Part shown: one piece after another, positions 1 through 7,813 of the stretch
How positions within the stretch are numbered: the first letter of the stretch is position 1
How the letters are laid out: each line of letters starts with the position of its first letter
DNA from: Streptomyces venezuelae
GTDB taxonomy: Bacteria; Actinomycetota; Actinomycetes; Streptomycetales; Streptomycetaceae
Reading direction: 5' to 3'
NCBI RefSeq assembly: GCF_008642275.1
Contig: NZ_CP029189.1
Span: forward strand, 4,872,501-4,936,500
Length of the DNA stretch: 64,000 bases
Position numbers and translations under genes: made by a program
Notes under the pieces: generated by a model
The model's input: only the letters and a program-made list of their open reading frames with translations
Databases searched by the model: none
What the model was told of the DNA's origin: nothing

Positions 1-36
1 TGACGGGGGGCCGGGCGGGGAGGAGCGTGGCTTCTT

Positions 37-681
37 ATGAGGGGTGAACCAAGTTGCCCGAAGTGCGGCGGCCGGGTCAGGGCGCCCGGACTCTTCTCCG
101 ACTCCTGGCAGTGCGCGCTGCACGGCGCCGTCCACCCCCTGCAACCCGTCATCCCGCCGAGCGTCGAAGGCCTGAGCGTGGTGTCGCACCGGGCCCGGGT
201 ACCGGTGTGGATGCCGTGGCCGCTCCCGGTCGGGTGGCTGTTCACCGGGGTCGCGTCCGCCGGTGACGACCGCAGCGGCGGCCGGGCGACGGCGGTGGCC
301 TGCTCCGGCCCCGGCCCGCTGGGCGGGATCGGCGAGCTGCTGCTGATCGCGGAGGAGCTGGGCGTGGGCCTCGGCGCCCGGTACGCGGGCATCGACGGCG
401 TCGACCCCGGCTCGTCCATCGACGTGTCGGCGCCGCCCCACGCCAAGGTGGTCGCGGCGGGGCGCCCCACCCCGCTGTGGCACGTGAACGGCGGGCCGGA
501 CGACCGCGCCGTCTTCGCCGGCGAGGCGCGCGGCCTGTGGCTCTGGGCGATCGTCTGGCCGGAGCAGTCCGGCCTGCTGATGTACGACGAGCTCGTCCTC
601 ACCGACCTGCGCGACGCGGGAGCCGAGGTCGAGCTCGTTCCGTGCGGGGCCCTGAGCCCCCGCATCCTGGGCCCCGCCTGA
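37..681 (+). CDS. DUF6758 family protein (zinc-ribbon start)
   Basis: A 214-residue protein of the actinomycete DUF6758 type; its biochemical role is unknown. The N-terminus carries CPKCGGRVR followed by a Cys and a His (QCALHG), which looks like a small zinc ribbon. The rest is a soluble alpha/beta domain with no signal peptide or membrane segment. The ATG is preceded by GGGGAGGAGCG, a good ribosome binding site. It lies 69 nt upstream of the PHP gene on the same strand, with a possible promoter in between. The family call comes from memory of Streptomyces proteins with this start, and no function is inferred. Confidence 0.8.
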   Translation: MRGEPSCPKCGGRVRAPGLFSDSWQCALHGAVHPLQPVIPPSVEGLSVVSHRARVPVWMPWPLPVGWLFTGVASAGDDRSGGRATAVACSGPGPLGGIGELLLIAEELGVGLGARYAGIDGVDPGSSIDVSAPPHAKVVAAGRPTPLWHVNGGPDDRAVFAGEARGLWLWAIVWPEQSGLLMYDELVLTDLRDAGAEVELVPCGALSPRILGPA

Positions 682-685
682 GGGC

Positions 686-712
686 TTGAGGGGTCCGCGG
701 CCCGGTTATCCT
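686..712 (+). promoter_or_regulatory. Candidate promoter of the PHP gene
   Basis: TTGAGG at 686-691 and TATCCT at 707-712 resemble sigma-70-type -35 and -10 boxes. The 15-nt spacer is short. The position fits transcription of the PHP gene at 751. This rests on sequence resemblance only. Confidence 0.35.
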
Positions 713-750
713 GGAGTGTCCCCCGTACGTGCGACCCCTGGAGCAAGGCT

Positions 751-1614
751 GTGCGCATCGACCTGCACTGCCACTCCACGGCTTCCGACGGTACGGACAC
801 CCCCGCCGAACTGGTGCGCAACGCCGCCGGTGCCGGGCTGGACGTGGTCGCGCTGACCGACCACGACACCGTGCGCGGATACGGCCAGGCCCTCGCGGCC
901 CTGCCCGCCGGCCTGACGCTGGTGACCGGGGCCGAACTCTCCTGCCGGCTGGACGGGGTCGGCGTGCACATGCTCGCGTACCTCTTCGACCCGGAGGAGC
1001 CCGAGCTGGCCCGGGAGCGGGAGCTCGTGCGCGACGACCGCACCCCGCGCGCCCGCACCATGATCGCCAAGCTCCAGGACCTCGGCGTCGACGTCACCTG
1101 GGAGCAGGTGGCCAGGATCGCCGGTGACGGCTCGGTCGGACGCCCGCACATCGCCACCGCCCTCGTCGAGCTGGGCGTCGTACCGACCGTGTCGGACGCC
1201 TTCACGCCCGACTGGCTCGCCGACGGCGGCCGCGCGTACGCCGAGAAGCACGAGCTCGACCCGTTCGAGGCGGTGCGCCTGGTCAAGGCGGCCGGCGGAG
1301 TCACCGTCCTCGCGCACCCCGCCGCCGTCAAGCGCGGCCGGTGCATCTCCGAGTCCGCGATAGCCGAGCTGGCGACCGCGGGTCTGGACGGCGTCGAGGT
1401 GGACCACATGGACCACGACGCGGACACCCGTGCGCGGATGCGCGGCCTGGCCGCCGAGCTCGGCCTGCTGGCCACGGGGTCCAGCGACTACCACGGCAGC
1501 CGCAAGACCTGTCGCCTCGGGGAGTTCACGACCGACCCCGAGATCTACGGCGAGATCACGCGCCGCGCGACGGGAGCCTTCCCGGTGCCGGGCGCCGGCG
1601 GACGCGAGCGCTGA
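751..1614 (+). CDS. PHP domain metal-dependent phosphoesterase
   Basis: A 287-residue PHP-domain protein related to YciV/TrpH (RNase AM), enzymes that hydrolyse 3',5'-bisphosphonucleosides or short RNA 5' ends. The metal-binding motifs are all visible: DLHCHST near residue 4, LTDHDT near 39, LAHP near 189 and GSSDYHG near 246. The full length fits the single-domain family. The GTG start is supported by GGAGCAAGG upstream, and the protein opens with the typical MRIDLHCH. MarC follows 75 nt downstream on the same strand. The fold and metal chemistry are confident, but the natural substrate is not shown by sequence. Confidence 0.9.
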   Translation: MRIDLHCHSTASDGTDTPAELVRNAAGAGLDVVALTDHDTVRGYGQALAALPAGLTLVTGAELSCRLDGVGVHMLAYLFDPEEPELARERELVRDDRTPRARTMIAKLQDLGVDVTWEQVARIAGDGSVGRPHIATALVELGVVPTVSDAFTPDWLADGGRAYAEKHELDPFEAVRLVKAAGGVTVLAHPAAVKRGRCISESAIAELATAGLDGVEVDHMDHDADTRARMRGLAAELGLLATGSSDYHGSRKTCRLGEFTTDPEIYGEITRRATGAFPVPGAGGRER

Positions 1615-1689
1615 CCGGCCGGATCCGGCCCGCTCCACCCGTCCCCCTTTTCTTCTTCGCGACACCCCTCTCTTCTGCAAGGCATCACT

Positions 1690-2295
1690 GTGTTTGATTT
1701 CGCCGTCTTCGGATCCCTTTTTCTCACCCTTTTTGTGATTATGGACCCGCCGGGGATCACGCCGATCTTCCTGGCGCTGACCTCCGGCCGCCCCGTCAAG
1801 GTGCAGCGCCGGATGGCCTGGCAGGCCGTCTGCGTGGCCTTCGGCGTCATCGCGGTCTTCGGCATCTGCGGCCAGCAGATCCTGGACTACCTGCACGTCT
1901 CGGTCCCGGCGCTGATGATCGCCGGTGGTCTGCTGCTCCTGCTCATCGCGCTGGACCTGCTCACCGGCAAGAACGACGAGCCCAAGCAGACCAAGGACGT
2001 GAACGTGGCCCTGGTCCCGCTCGGCATGCCGCTGCTGGCCGGGCCCGGCGCGATCGTGTCCGTGATCCTGGCCGTCCAGAAGGCCGACGGCGCCGCCGGG
2101 CAGGTCTCGGTCTGGGCCGCGATCGTGGCCATGCACGTCGTGCTGTGGATCACCATGCGCTACTCGCTGGTGATCATCCGGGTCATCAAGGACGGCGGCG
2201 TCGTCCTCGTCACCCGGCTCGCCGGCATGATGCTCTCGGCGATCGCCGTCCAGCAGATCATCAACGGCGTGCTGCAGGTCGTCCAGGGCTCCTGA
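1690..2295 (+). CDS. MarC family integral membrane protein
   Basis: A 201-residue protein with about six hydrophobic helices and the family signature MDPPGITPIFLALT near residue 18. MarC (UPF0056) proteins are inner-membrane proteins of unknown function; the old link to multiple antibiotic resistance was not upheld. The GTG start has AAGG 8 nt upstream. The gene follows the PHP gene and ends at a strong hairpin at 2317-2344 shared with the convergent small gene. The family call is confident, and no transport substrate can be proposed. Confidence 0.9.
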   Translation: MFDFAVFGSLFLTLFVIMDPPGITPIFLALTSGRPVKVQRRMAWQAVCVAFGVIAVFGICGQQILDYLHVSVPALMIAGGLLLLLIALDLLTGKNDEPKQTKDVNVALVPLGMPLLAGPGAIVSVILAVQKADGAAGQVSVWAAIVAMHVVLWITMRYSLVIIRVIKDGGVVLVTRLAGMMLSAIAVQQIINGVLQVVQGS

Positions 2296-2316
2296 GGTCC
2301 GGCCGCTCACGCGAAC

Positions 2317-2344
2317 GCCCCCGCACCGGGACCGGTGCGGGGGC
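2317..2344. terminator. Bidirectional hairpin terminator
   Basis: Perfect 11-bp inverted repeat, 2317-2327 pairing with 2334-2344 around a 6-nt loop. It lies between the convergent marC and small-protein genes, so it could stop transcription from both sides. There is no clear T-run. Confidence 0.7.
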
Positions 2345-2366
2345 GGAAGTGTCTTCGTGCGGTGCG

Positions 2367-2519
2367 TCAGCAGGACGCACTCTCGGCCGGTCGGATCAGG
2401 ATGCGCTGGCCGACGGCTGCGGCCTGCTGCACGATCCGGTTGACGGAGGCCGCGTCGACGACGGTGCTGTCCACGGCGGATCCGTCGACGTCGTCCAGGC
2501 GCAGAATCTCGAAGCGCAC
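2367..2519 (-). CDS. Small conserved Streptomyces protein (50 aa)
   Basis: A 50-residue protein starting MRFEILRLDDVDG and ending in RPAESASC. Proteins of this kind recur in Streptomyces next to this locus, but their function is unknown. I chose the GTG at 2519 over a longer reading because GGGAG lies about 7 nt upstream and the extension looks unlike coding sequence. There is no membrane segment or signal peptide. The single C-terminal Cys is the last residue. It is transcribed convergently with marC, with a hairpin between them. Confidence 0.7.
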   Translation of the reverse strand: MRFEILRLDDVDGSAVDSTVVDAASVNRIVQQAAAVGQRILIRPAESASC

Positions 2520-2616
2520 GGGGCTTCTCCCTTCGTCAGTGTTTCTCCTTGCACTGGTCCAACGAAGTGTAGGCCGCAATCATTCCCTACGCTAAGGAAA
2601 TTTTTTCACTGGCTAA

Positions 2617-3474
2617 CTACAAGCTGGTGCAGGAGTCCCAGAACGCGGCCAGTTCGCGCGCCGTCGTGACCGGGTCCTCGGCGTTGGGCGAGTGATCCGT
2701 CCCCGGCACGACCACCCGCCGCGCGTCCAGGCGCCGGGCCGTCTCGTCCAGCAGCGGCACCGGCCAGGCCTGGTCCACGGCCCCGGACAGGACCATCTTC
2801 GGCAGGCCGACCCGGCTCAGCTCCGCCACCCGGTCCGGCTCGCAGATCAGCGTCCGACCGGTGACGACCAGCTGCTCGGGGACGGTGGCCAGCCACCGCT
2901 CGCGCAGGAAGTGCGCGAGCTCGGGGGAGTCCGCGGCCGCGTCCTCGGGATCGTGGGCCCGCATCGCCTCCCAGATCCCGGGCATGTCGTCGCCCATCGC
3001 CTCCAGCGCCGCGACCAGCAGCTTCGTCCGTGCCTGCTGCTCCTGCGAGATGGCGGCCGGGCCGCTGCTCATCAGGGTGAGGGAGGCGAAGGGCGAGGAG
3101 TCGCGCAGCACGGCGGCGCGCGAGATCAGCCCGCCGAGCGAGTGGCCGACCAGGTGCACCCGGTCCCCGCCCAGCGCGCGCACCTGCGCCAGGACGTCCC
3201 GCCCCAGTTCCTCCAGGGCGTACGGGGCCTCCTCGCGCGGGCCCGGACTCTCGTGCTGGCCCCGGCCGTCCACGGCGACGACCCGGTAACCGGCGGCCGC
3301 CAGCGGCTCCAGGAGGCCGATGAAGTCCTCCTTGCTGCCCGTGAAACCGGGGACCAGCAGGGCGGTGCCGCGTACGGGCTCGCCGGCCTCGTGCACGGCG
3401 AAGGAGCCGCGGTCGGTGGCGAGGAGGTACGCGCGGGCGGCGGCGGGCAGCGTGAGACGCGGGGGCTTGCTCAT
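2617..3474 (-). CDS. Alpha/beta hydrolase
   Basis: A 285-residue alpha/beta-hydrolase fold enzyme, probably a soluble esterase, lipase or peptidase. The nucleophile elbow GHSLGG puts the catalytic serine at residue 112. The likely acid is Asp234 (SGAVDQAWP) and the base His261 (GTDHS). An oxyanion-region motif VPGFTGS lies near residue 41. No signal peptide is seen, so it is probably cytoplasmic. It faces the DEAD-box helicase gene tail-to-head on the minus strand, separated by the hairpin at 3528-3561. The substrate cannot be read from the sequence. Confidence 0.88.
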   Translation of the reverse strand: MSKPPRLTLPAAARAYLLATDRGSFAVHEAGEPVRGTALLVPGFTGSKEDFIGLLEPLAAAGYRVVAVDGRGQHESPGPREEAPYALEELGRDVLAQVRALGGDRVHLVGHSLGGLISRAAVLRDSSPFASLTLMSSGPAAISQEQQARTKLLVAALEAMGDDMPGIWEAMRAHDPEDAAADSPELAHFLRERWLATVPEQLVVTGRTLICEPDRVAELSRVGLPKMVLSGAVDQAWPVPLLDETARRLDARRVVVPGTDHSPNAEDPVTTARELAAFWDSCTSL

Positions 3475-3527
3475 GGCCCGAGGTTACCGGCCCGTACGGT
3501 GTCCGGCGCGGCCCGGGCACACCGATG

Positions 3528-3561
3528 GCCCCGGCCCCCCGGGAAGGGGGCCGGGGCCATC
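3528..3561. terminator. GC-rich hairpin after the helicase gene
   Basis: Near-perfect inverted repeat in which GGCCCCGGCCCCC is complementary to GGGGGCCGGGGCC across a short loop. It lies just downstream of the helicase stop codon (minus strand) and upstream of the hydrolase start. This is a typical Streptomyces terminator without a T-tract. Confidence 0.65.
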
Positions 3562-3581
3562 GGCGGGGTACTGCGCGGGGC

Positions 3582-5705
3582 CTACGCCTCGGGCGCGGCC
3601 ACGGCCTTGCGGGTGCGCGTGCGCTTCGGCTTCACCGGGGCCTCCTCGGCCACGGCGGCGGCCTCGGCGGCGACCGGAGCGGCCTCCGCGACCTTGCGGG
3701 TACGGGTGCGCTTCGGCTTGGCCGGGGCCTCCTCGGCCACTGCGACCGCGACGGCCTCGGCGACGGCCGGAGCGGCCTCCGCGACCTTGCGGGTACGGGT
3801 CCGCTTCGGCTTGGCCGGAGCCTCCTCGGCGGGAACCTCGGCGACCGGGGTCACCGCGGCGGCGGCCGGAGCCGCCTTGCGGGTGCGCCGGGCCCGGACG
3901 GGCTCGACGAGCGGCGCCATCTGGAAGTCCGGCTCCGGGGCGGTCTCGACGACCTTGCGGGCACGGACGCGCCTCGGCGGGGCCGGAGCCTCCTCGACGA
4001 GCGGGGTCACCGGGGTCACCGGACCGGTCTTGCGGGTCGGGACGCGCCTGGGCCTGGCCGGAGCCTCCTCGGCGACCGGGGTCACCGGCGCGGCGTCCGA
4101 GACAGGAGCCTCGACGGCCGACGCGGCCTCGACGGCCGGCGCGGCCTCGGCGACCGGCGCGGCCACGGCGCTCTGCACCGGCACCGCGGCCACACGGGTG
4201 CGGCGGCGGCGCGGACGGCGCGGCTCGTCGGCGGCCGGGGCCGCAGGAGCCTCGGGAGCCTGGGCCGGGGCCGCCGCGGCGGTGGCCTCGGCGCCCTCGG
4301 CGAGCTCCGCCCCGCCCCGGGTACGGCGGCGCTGGCGCGGCGTACGGGTACGGGCCGGACGCTCCTCGGTCACCACGGCCGCGGCCGCCGGACCGGAGCG
4401 GCCGCCACGGCCACCGCGGCCGCCGGTCTCGCCCAGGTCCTCCAGCTGCTCGGCCTTCAGGCCGGCCCGCGTGCGCTCGGCGCGCGGCAGGATGCCCTTG
4501 GTGCCGGCCGGGATGTTCAGCTCCTCGAACAGGTGCGGGGACGTGGAGTACGTCTCCACCGGGTCGTGGAAGTCCAGCTCCAGCGCCTTGTTGATCAGCT
4601 GCCAGCGCGGGATGTCGTCCCAGTCCACCAGGGTGACGGCGGTGCCCTTGTTGCCCGCGCGGCCGGTGCGGCCCACGCGGTGCAGGAAGGTCTTCTCGTC
4701 CTCCGGCGTCTGGTAGTTGATGACGTGGGTCACACCCTCGACATCGATGCCGCGTGCGGCGACGTCGGTGCACACCAGCACGTCGACCTTGCCGTTGCGG
4801 AACGCGCGCAGCGCCTGCTCGCGCGCGCCCTGGCCCAGGTCGCCGTGGACGGCGCCGGACGCGAAGCCGCGCTTCTCCAGCTGCTCGGCGATGTCGGCCG
4901 CGGTGCGCTTGGTACGGCAGAAGATCATGGCCAGGCCACGGCCCTCGGCCTGCAGGATGCGGGAGACGAGCTCCGGCTTGTCCATGTTGTGCGCACGGAA
5001 GACGTGCTGCGTGATGTTGGCGACGGTCGCGCCCTCGCCGTCCTCGGAGACGGCGCGGATGTGGGTCGGCTGCGTCATGTAGCGGCGGGCCAGGCCGATG
5101 ACCGCACCCGGCATGGTCGCCGAGAACAGCATCGTCTGACGCTTCGCGGGCAGGTACGCCATGATCTTCTCGACGTCGGGCAGGAAGCCCAGGTCGAGCA
5201 TCTCGTCGGCCTCGTCCAGGACGAGGGCCTTGACGCGCGAGAGGTCGAGCTTCTTCTGCCCGGCCAGGTCGAGCAGGCGGCCCGGGGTGCCGACGATCAC
5301 GTCGACGCCCTTCTTGAGCGCCTCGACCTGGGGCTCGTACGCGCGGCCGCCGTATATGGCGAGGACGCGGACGTTGCGGACCTTGCCCGCGGTGAGGAGG
5401 TCGTTGGTGACCTGGGTGCACAGCTCGCGGGTCGGAACCACCACGAGGGCCTGCGGGGCGTCGGTCAGCTGCGCGGGGGTGGCGCGGCCGGCCTCGACGT
5501 CCGCCGGGACGACGACCCGCTCCAGCAGGGGAAGGCCGAAACCGAGCGTCTTGCCGGTTCCGGTCTTGGCCTGGCCGATGACGTCCGTGCCGGAAAGGGC
5601 GACGGGAAGGGTCATCTCCTGGATCGGGAAGGGGGACACGATGCCGACGGCCTCAAGGGCCTCGGCCGTCTCGGGGAAAATCCCGAGGTCTCGGAACGTA
5701 GTCAG
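3582..5705 (-). CDS. DEAD-box RNA helicase (RhlE-like) with repeated basic tail
   Basis: A 707-residue ATP-dependent RNA helicase. A Q motif (FPIQ, about residue 26) is followed by Walker A AKTGTGKT (46-53), DEAD in VLDEADEML, SAT (FSATMPG) and HRVGRTGRAG, so both RecA domains are complete within about 400 residues. The remaining ~300 residues form a low-complexity tail with at least five copies of an EEAP-x-[KR]P[KR]R-x-[RT]-x-RK unit, probably for RNA binding. The first in-frame ATG/GTG lies inside the Q-motif region. The conserved N-terminus TTFRDLGIF is reached only from a CTG at 5705-5703, with AAGAGG 7 nt upstream, so I place the start there. It matches the position of M. tuberculosis rhlE. 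Confidence 0.9.
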   Translation of the reverse strand: MTTFRDLGIFPETAEALEAVGIVSPFPIQEMTLPVALSGTDVIGQAKTGTGKTLGFGLPLLERVVVPADVEAGRATPAQLTDAPQALVVVPTRELCTQVTNDLLTAGKVRNVRVLAIYGGRAYEPQVEALKKGVDVIVGTPGRLLDLAGQKKLDLSRVKALVLDEADEMLDLGFLPDVEKIMAYLPAKRQTMLFSATMPGAVIGLARRYMTQPTHIRAVSEDGEGATVANITQHVFRAHNMDKPELVSRILQAEGRGLAMIFCRTKRTAADIAEQLEKRGFASGAVHGDLGQGAREQALRAFRNGKVDVLVCTDVAARGIDVEGVTHVINYQTPEDEKTFLHRVGRTGRAGNKGTAVTLVDWDDIPRWQLINKALELDFHDPVETYSTSPHLFEELNIPAGTKGILPRAERTRAGLKAEQLEDLGETGGRGGRGGRSGPAAAAVVTEERPARTRTPRQRRRTRGGAELAEGAEATAAAAPAQAPEAPAAPAADEPRRPRRRRTRVAAVPVQSAVAAPVAEAAPAVEAASAVEAPVSDAAPVTPVAEEAPARPRRVPTRKTGPVTPVTPLVEEAPAPPRRVRARKVVETAPEPDFQMAPLVEPVRARRTRKAAPAAAAVTPVAEVPAEEAPAKPKRTRTRKVAEAAPAVAEAVAVAVAEEAPAKPKRTRTRKVAEAAPVAAEAAAVAEEAPVKPKRTRTRKAVAAPEA

Positions 5706-6086
5706 GGTGCTGCCTCTTCTGTGAGACGCGGCGCGAGGCGGCGAGGGGGGTCGTACCGTGCCGTGCTTGCAGTACTGCCACGTACGAAGCTGCGCGGGAC
5801 CACTAGCCTTCGCTCAAGCGCTTCTGCCGCTGAGGGGGCCCCTCGTGGTAGGCGGTACGCATGAACGTACGCACCTCACCGAGGGCGGTCGGTTGGAGCC
5901 GATCGGGCCACCGACCGGGCATCCTCATTCGGATGGCCCGCCGAGTATTCGGCAGGCGCATTACCACTGTACCCCGGAATCGCGCAGGTGTGTCGGGTGA
6001 ATTCACCGGGTAGGCGCGTTTAGCTGGACAGGCAAGGATCCGGCGCGGTGACTTGGAGGGCCATTCGGCGGGCTATTGTGCGGAGC
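5706..6086. other. 381-bp divergent intergenic region
   Basis: No credible gene lies between the helicase and the divergent ferritin-fold gene. Two things stand out: an 8-bp inverted repeat (5886-5893 with 5910-5917) that would lie in the helicase 5' leader, and a perfect 12-bp palindrome GGTGAATTCACC at 5996-6007. The length would allow a long structured helicase leader, which is common for RNA helicases in bacteria, but no known riboswitch was recognised. Confidence 0.5.
6074..6086 (+). promoter_or_regulatory. -10 box giving a probable leaderless start
   Basis: TATTGT at 6074-6079 ends 7 nt before the ATG at 6087. With usual spacing the transcript would begin at or next to the A of the start codon. 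TTGGAG at 6053-6058 is a possible -35 (15-nt spacer). There is no well-spaced ribosome binding site, which fits a leaderless mRNA. Confidence 0.5.
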
Positions 6087-6845
6087 ATGCCGACCGTAGA
6101 AAACGCCTCGCCCGCCGACGACAGCGCCCCCGCCGAAGCCGTGGGCATCGCCTCCCAGGACTGGGCCGCCGCCTCTGCCTCGCCGCAGTACCGGGCCGCC
6201 GTCGTGGACCTGCTCGGCGCGCTCGCGTACGGAGAGCTCGCGGCCTTCGAGCGCCTGGCGGAGGACGCGAAGCTCGCGCCCACCCTGGACGACAAGGCCG
6301 AGCTCGCCGCGATGGCCTCCGCCGAGTTCCACCACTTCGAGCGGCTGCGGGACCGGCTCGCGGCGATCGAGGTCGAGCCGACCGCCGCCATGGAGCCCTT
6401 CGCGAAGGGCGTCGACGACTTCCACCGCCAGACCGCGCCGTCGGACTGGCTGGAGGGCCTGGTCAAGGCCTACGTCGGCGACTCCATCGCCAGTGACTTC
6501 TACCGCGAGGTCGCCTCCCACCTGGACACCGACACCCGCGCCCTCGTGCTCGGCGTGCTCGACGACACCGGTCACGGCAACTTCGCCGTCGAGAAGGTCC
6601 GCGCGGCGATCGAGGCGGACCCGCGCTGCGGCGGCCGGCTCGCGCTGTGGGCCCGCCGGCTGATGGGCGAGGCCCTCTCGCAGGCCCAGCGCGTGGTCGC
6701 CGAGCGCGACGCGCTCTCGACCATGCTGGTCGGCGGCGTCGACGGAATGGCGGCCGGCTTCGACCTGGCGGCCGTCGGCGAGATGTTCACCCGCATCACC
6801 AAGGCGCACACCAAGCGGATGGCGGCCCTCGGCCTCGCCGCCTGA
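6087..6845 (+). CDS. Ferritin-like fold protein
   Basis: A 252-residue all-helical protein of the actinobacterial ferritin-like family (M. tuberculosis Rv3210c type, from memory). Carboxylate and histidine pairs typical of diiron four-helix bundles are visible: ELAAFERL near residue 51, EFHHFERL near 77 and DDTGHGNF near 155. Its reaction is unknown; relatives include the MiaE-type hydroxylase fold. The ATG at 6087 was preferred over earlier in-frame codons because the typical start MPTV follows and a -10 box sits 7 nt upstream. It is transcribed divergently from the DEAD-box helicase, as in mycobacteria. It ends before a 16-bp hairpin. Confidence 0.85.
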   Translation: MPTVENASPADDSAPAEAVGIASQDWAAASASPQYRAAVVDLLGALAYGELAAFERLAEDAKLAPTLDDKAELAAMASAEFHHFERLRDRLAAIEVEPTAAMEPFAKGVDDFHRQTAPSDWLEGLVKAYVGDSIASDFYREVASHLDTDTRALVLGVLDDTGHGNFAVEKVRAAIEADPRCGGRLALWARRLMGEALSQAQRVVAERDALSTMLVGGVDGMAAGFDLAAVGEMFTRITKAHTKRMAALGLAA

Positions 6846-6892
6846 GCCCACGGCAGCCGCAGCCGGCCGCGAAGCCCCGTAGCGCTCCACAC

Positions 6893-6929
6893 GCCGGCCC
6901 CGGCGCGCACACCGCGCGCCGGGGCCGGC
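6893..6929. terminator. 16-bp perfect hairpin terminator
   Basis: Positions 6893-6908 are perfectly complementary to 6914-6929 with a 5-nt loop (ACACC). It follows the ferritin-fold gene by about 50 nt and faces the convergent small membrane-protein gene. Confidence 0.75.
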
Positions 6930-6932
6930 GTA

Positions 6933-6980
6933 CGTGGTGCGGAGGTCGTGGTGCGGGGGTCGTGGTGCGGAGGTCGTGGT
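6933..6980. repeat. 14-bp tandem repeat, three copies
   Basis: The unit CGTGGTGCGGAGGT occurs at 6933-6946, 6947-6960 (one change) and 6961-6974, followed by a partial fourth. It lies between two convergent genes and encodes nothing recognisable. Confidence 0.85.
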
Positions 6981-7006
6981 TCAGGGCCGGCGCTCAGGGG
7001 TCGGGG

Positions 7007-7309
7007 TCACCCCCGCGACGGGAGTGAAAACGGAGTCCTGTGGGACGGCCTGCGGGGCCCTGCGGCCGGACGGAGCAGCAGGGACAGGACCACGGCCGAC
7101 ACCAGCACCGCGCCGATCAGCGTCGCGGTCAGGGTGTTGTGCCCGGGTCCCAGTGCGAAGTGGGTGAGATAGGCCCCGAACAGAGCCCCCAGCACCCCGC
7201 TGACCAGGACCACAGTGCGGGAAGGCAACCGGCGCGTGAGCACCCGGGCGGCTGTCGCGGACAGGGCGAGTCCCAGGAGTGCGGAGCCGAGCACTTCCAT
7301 CAGCAGCAT
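7007..7309 (-). CDS. Small membrane protein
   Basis: About 100 residues with three predicted hydrophobic helices (MEVLGSALLGLALS, VVLVSGVLGALFGAYL, LTATLIGAVLVSAVVLSLLL) and a basic Pro/Arg-rich tail. I did not recognise a family of known function. I chose the ATG at 7309 because GGAGAG lies 5 nt upstream; a second ATG three codons later is possible, and a reading from 7345 has no binding site. It is convergent with the ferritin-fold gene, and a shared terminator separates it from the DUF3107 gene. Confidence 0.6.
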   Translation of the reverse strand: MLLMEVLGSALLGLALSATAARVLTRRLPSRTVVLVSGVLGALFGAYLTHFALGPGHNTLTATLIGAVLVSAVVLSLLLRPAAGPRRPSHRTPFSLPSRG

Positions 7310-7374
7310 GAGGTCTCTCCCATACGTCAGGGCAAACCGGGTCACTGCGGTCCTACCCGAAGCGGAAGAAACAG

Positions 7375-7408
7375 AAACGGCCCGGTGGGATCAACCACCG
7401 GGCCGTTT
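7375..7408. terminator. Intrinsic terminator after the DUF3107 gene
   Basis: Positions 7375-7388 are perfectly complementary to 7395-7408, with loop GATCAA and A/T-rich ends on both sides. It lies 11 nt past the DUF3107 stop codon and upstream of the small membrane protein start. Confidence 0.8.
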
Positions 7409-7418
7409 CCAACAGTTC

Positions 7419-7646
7419 TCAGAGCGCGCCGAAACCGACCTTGCGCACGCTCGGCTCGCCCAGGTCGACATACGACAGGCGGTCGGACGGCACCAGGACC
7501 TTGCGGCCCTTGTTGTCGGTGAGGCTCAGCAGCGGCGCGGTGCCGGACAGAGCAGCGGTGACGATGCTCTCCAGCTCCTCGGCGCTCAGGTCGCTCTCCA
7601 GCACGATCTCCCGGGGTGCGTGCTGCACGCCGATCTTGACCTCCAC
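7419..7646 (-). CDS. DUF3107 protein
   Basis: A 75-residue protein starting (GTG) MEVKIGVQHAPREIVLES, a full match to the short actinobacterial DUF3107 family (M. tuberculosis Rv3208A, TB9.4, from memory). Its function is unknown. It appears to be a compact soluble domain without Cys or membrane segments. GGAGGGAC lies 8 nt before the GTG. As in mycobacteria it sits directly downstream of the TetR regulator, 167 nt away on the same strand, which suggests a long-standing functional pair. Confidence 0.9.
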   Translation of the reverse strand: MEVKIGVQHAPREIVLESDLSAEELESIVTAALSGTAPLLSLTDNKGRKVLVPSDRLSYVDLGEPSVRKVGFGAL

Positions 7647-7813
7647 GGCTTTGTCCCTCCGACGATCCGGTTCGCGCGATCAGCCGCGCCGTACGCGGTC
7701 CACATTAGCCCGGTGAGGGGACGCGGAACGCGCAGAGCGGACACGCTCGCAGCGAACAGCGGCCCCCGGGGGGCGGCCGGCGCCACGCGCGCCGGTCCCT
7801 GGCAACCGGTCCC

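Noticed and set aside
706..2310. 534-codon minus-strand frame across the PHP and marC genes
   Set aside because: Crosses two recognisable plus-strand genes; no homologous motif.
3525..5864. Long plus-strand open frame opposite the DEAD-box helicase
   Set aside because: It is the antisense of a clearly conserved helicase; long antisense frames are expected in DNA with GC-rich third positions, and its protein has no motif.
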